A DNA stretch of 24,312 nt from the NCBI GenBank assembly GCA_036524155.1, contig DATDCV010000273.1, positions 1 through 24,312 of the forward strand. Direction: 5' to 3'. Below the pieces are notes generated by a model that saw only the letters and a list, made by a program, of their open reading frames with translations, did not search any database and was not told where the DNA came from. Source of the stretch: DATDCV01 sp036524155. Lineage in GTDB: Bacteria; Verrucomicrobiota; Verrucomicrobiia; Limisphaerales; UBA8199. This document shows, one piece after another, positions 22,495-24,312 of this stretch. Position numbers and translations under genes: made by a program. Each line of letters begins with the position of its first letter. The first letter of the stretch is position 1.

Positions 22495-23742
22495 ATGAGA
22501 GCAACCTGGTCGGTCCTGGCCATATTCACCCTCCTGTCCTGCCGTGCTGCGGAATTGCCCGAGCCGGTGATTCCCGCCGGCGTGGGAGTCAACATTCATT
22601 TTGTGGCCGGGCACGAAAAGGACCTGGATCTCATCGCCGCGGCGGGATTCAAGTTTGTTCGGATGGACTTCGCCTGGGGCGGAATCGAGCGCAAGAAAGG
22701 CGAGTACGACTGGTCGGGTTACGAAGAGTTGCAGGCCAACCTGGATCGGCGTGGCCTGCGGGCACTGTACATCCTGGACTATTCGAACGGCCTTTACGAA
22801 CGAGACAATGCTTCCCCGCAGCATTCTGAAAGCGTGGAGGCCTTTGCGCGGTGGGCGGGTGCGGCCGCCAAACATTTTCAAGGCCGGCACGTTATCTGGG
22901 AGGTCTGGAATGAACCCAACATCAGTTTTTGGCGCCCCAAGCCGGACGTGCAACAGTACACCGCGCTTTGTGTGGCCGCCTGCAAGGCGGTGCGCGAGGC
23001 CGACCCGGCCGCGACCATCGTCGCCCCCGCATCGTCGGGTTTCCCGTGGGAGTTCCTGGAGGCGCTTTTCAAAGCCGGCACGCTTGAACATTTGGACGCG
23101 GTGAGCGTGCATCCTTATCGCGAATATCATCGCGGACCGGAAACCGCCGCCGCTGATTACAGGAAGCTGCGTGAGCTGATTGAACGCTATGCGCCCGGCC
23201 CGAAGAGGAAGCTGCCAATCCTGAGCGGTGAGTGGGGATACGCGACACACCAGAAAGGGGTTTCACTGGAAACGCAGGCCGCATTTGCCGCGCGCCAGCA
23301 GCTTTCGAACTTGCTCGAAGGTGTTCCCTTGTCGATTTGGTATGACTGGAAGAACGACGGCACCGACGCCAAAGACGCCGAGCACAACTTCGGGACCGTG
23401 CTGCCGGACCTGGCTGCGAAACCGTCCTATCAGGCGATTCAACTCTTGACGAGAGAATTGAGTGGCTACCGGATTGTGCGACGGATGCCGCTGGAGAATG
23501 ACGAGGATTACGTGCTGGTTTGCGCCGATGGAAAGGGGATGGAGAAACTGACCGCCTGGACGACCGGAGAACCCCATGTGGTGAACGTCCCGATCCGGCA
23601 TCCGTTCGAGAAAGCGCTCCGCATCTTTCCAGGAACTGGCCCGGGTTTTCCACGCAAGCTCGAAAAAGGGCGGCTCACCTTGGAACTATCGAGTCTCCCG
23701 CAGTACGTCACACTCGAGACGACGAGCGTGCGGGGCGAATAG
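22495..23742 (+). CDS. Secreted clan GH-A-like glycoside hydrolase (GH5/GH39-like)
   Basis: The 415-residue product starts with a short export signal (MRATWSVLAIFTLLSCRAAEL). The barrel has FKFVRMDFAWGGIE early, VIWEVWNEPN with acid/base Glu140, and LPILSGEWGYAT with nucleophile Glu246, giving the two-Glu arrangement of GH-A retaining glycosidases. A C-terminal ~100 residues (from about residue 320) form a likely β-sandwich. The distant resemblance is to GH5/GH39. Substrate is unknown. It differs in length and sequence from the other glycosidase at 1899 and is not a recent duplicate. Confidence 0.83.
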   Translation: MRATWSVLAIFTLLSCRAAELPEPVIPAGVGVNIHFVAGHEKDLDLIAAAGFKFVRMDFAWGGIERKKGEYDWSGYEELQANLDRRGLRALYILDYSNGLYERDNASPQHSESVEAFARWAGAAAKHFQGRHVIWEVWNEPNISFWRPKPDVQQYTALCVAACKAVREADPAATIVAPASSGFPWEFLEALFKAGTLEHLDAVSVHPYREYHRGPETAAADYRKLRELIERYAPGPKRKLPILSGEWGYATHQKGVSLETQAAFAARQQLSNLLEGVPLSIWYDWKNDGTDAKDAEHNFGTVLPDLAAKPSYQAIQLLTRELSGYRIVRRMPLENDEDYVLVCADGKGMEKLTAWTTGEPHVVNVPIRHPFEKALRIFPGTGPGFPRKLEKGRLTLELSSLPQYVTLETTSVRGE

Positions 23743-23789
23743 CCGGGGGGCTTTAACCACGATGTCTCTCACACCTGCGGGGTCAGAGC

Positions 23790-23840
23790 GCCGACATGTT
23801 GTCGGCTGGTGCGGCGCGTCGCCATCCCCTGCAAGGGATG
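23790..23840. repeat. Two hairpins between convergent genes
   Basis: GCCGACA (23790-23796) pairs with TGTCGGC (23800-23806) around TGT. CATCCC (23823-23828) pairs with GGGATG (23835-23840) around six bases. Neither has a T tract. They lie between the glycosidase and hflX, both transcribed toward this spot, so they may act as a two-way terminator, or as members of a dispersed palindromic repeat family. Confidence 0.48.
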
Positions 23841-23862
23841 AGATATTCGGATTAGCCGTGCT

Positions 23863-24312
23863 TCAGGCGGTCTGCAATTCGCGCACCAGGAACGGCTCGA
23901 ATTCATCGCGCAAATGCGGAGGAATCCGGGCCTTGAACCGGGCAGTCTCCCCTTCGTAGCGGCGTTCGACAACCTGAGCCACTTCGTGGAGCCGGGCGAT
24001 GATGTCGGCCCGGCCGTGCGGGACGGCAAGTTCCAGAAACTCCCGGAGCGGCCGCACGAGACTGCCTAGCTCGGCGAGCAACTCCGGCATGCCTTCTTTG
24101 GTGGTGGCGGAAATTGCGACGCCGTGCGGATGCCGTTCCAGGAAGGCGCCCAGTACTGTGCGAGCTCCGTTCAGTTGATCTACTTTATTGAAAACCATCA
24201 AAGTCGGTTTGCCCCCAGCCCCGATTTCCTCTAGCACTGCGTCCACCGACCGAATCTGTTCCTGCGCCTGGGGGTGAGCGACGTCGACGACGTGCAGCAG
24301 CAGATCGGCCTG
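23863..24312 (-). CDS. hflX: GTPase HflX, C-terminal part (5' truncated by window edge)
   Basis: The frame is open to the window edge and 149 residues are visible. It opens in ADLLLHVVDVAHPQAQEQI and continues with VFNKVDQL (the NKxD guanine motif) and AISATTKEG (the G5-like motif), then the helical C-terminal extension of HflX-type ribosome-associated GTPases. The P-loop and Walker B lie beyond base 24312. HflX splits or rescues stalled ribosomes in several bacteria. The visible 3' end is complete with TGA at 23863-23865. Confidence 0.87.
   Translation of the reverse strand, partial: QADLLLHVVDVAHPQAQEQIRSVDAVLEEIGAGGKPTLMVFNKVDQLNGARTVLGAFLERHPHGVAISATTKEGMPELLAELGSLVRPLREFLELAVPHGRADIIARLHEVAQVVERRYEGETARFKARIPPHLRDEFEPFLVRELQTA

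Noticed and set aside
1..24312. CRISPR arrays, transposase or phage genes, rRNA
   Set aside because: No regularly spaced repeats, transposase, integrase or structural phage gene was seen in any reading frame, and no rRNA sequence was recognised.

Overview
This is a GC-rich stretch of a bacterial chromosome, probably from the Verrucomicrobiota (Pedosphaera/Limisphaera-like). That assignment is an inference. It rests on the PIG-L deacetylase next to a NagB-like deaminase, the prepilin-type/H-X9-DG protein, the zinc-ribbon Ser/Thr kinase fused to WD40 repeats beside an ECF-type sigma factor, the secreted clan GH-A glycosidases and the DUF903-like lipoprotein. No rRNA or marker-gene comparison was possible.

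Layout. 1-1339: end of an amino-sugar operon (PIG-L deacetylase C-terminus, then a NagB-like deaminase). 1340-1898: spacer with two DnaA-box-like 9-mers and a small 66-aa ORF. 1899-4217: large secreted GH-A-like glycosidase. 4294-11746: signalling cluster made of an ECF-type sigma factor, a zinc-ribbon/kinase/TM/14-blade WD40 protein, a prepilin-like protein and two secreted proteins of unknown function. Three promoter-like elements, CTGTAACAT-N12-GTTGTAG with identical spacing, precede the kinase gene and each of the two secreted-protein genes. 12148-12794: an AbrB/VapC-type toxin-antitoxin pair on the minus strand. 12892-14717: a 1.75-kb segment bounded by an intact tRNA-Ala(GGC) and a 54-bp copy of its 3' part. 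It carries a predicted nucleotidyltransferase and an overlapping small basic protein. 14827-24312: mostly housekeeping or envelope genes: LTA-synthase-like phosphotransferase, zinc-ribbon/DUF2007 protein, small conserved hypothetical, riboflavin synthase, DUF903-like lipoprotein, sugar MFS transporter, Pro/Val-rich secreted protein, site-2-protease family protein, DUF883-like membrane protein, second secreted GH-A glycosidase, and the 3' part of hflX.

How the genes may work together. The glycosidases, sugar transporter and amino-sugar genes fit a polysaccharide-degrading lifestyle. The sigma factor, kinase and repeated promoter suggest a small regulon in which an envelope signal is passed to a dedicated sigma factor that switches on the kinase operon and the two secreted proteins. 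The tRNA-bounded nucleotidyltransferase pair looks like recently acquired accessory DNA, and it is the best candidate here for an undescribed two-gene system, possibly toxin-antitoxin or defence. Both ideas are inferences from sequence and arrangement.
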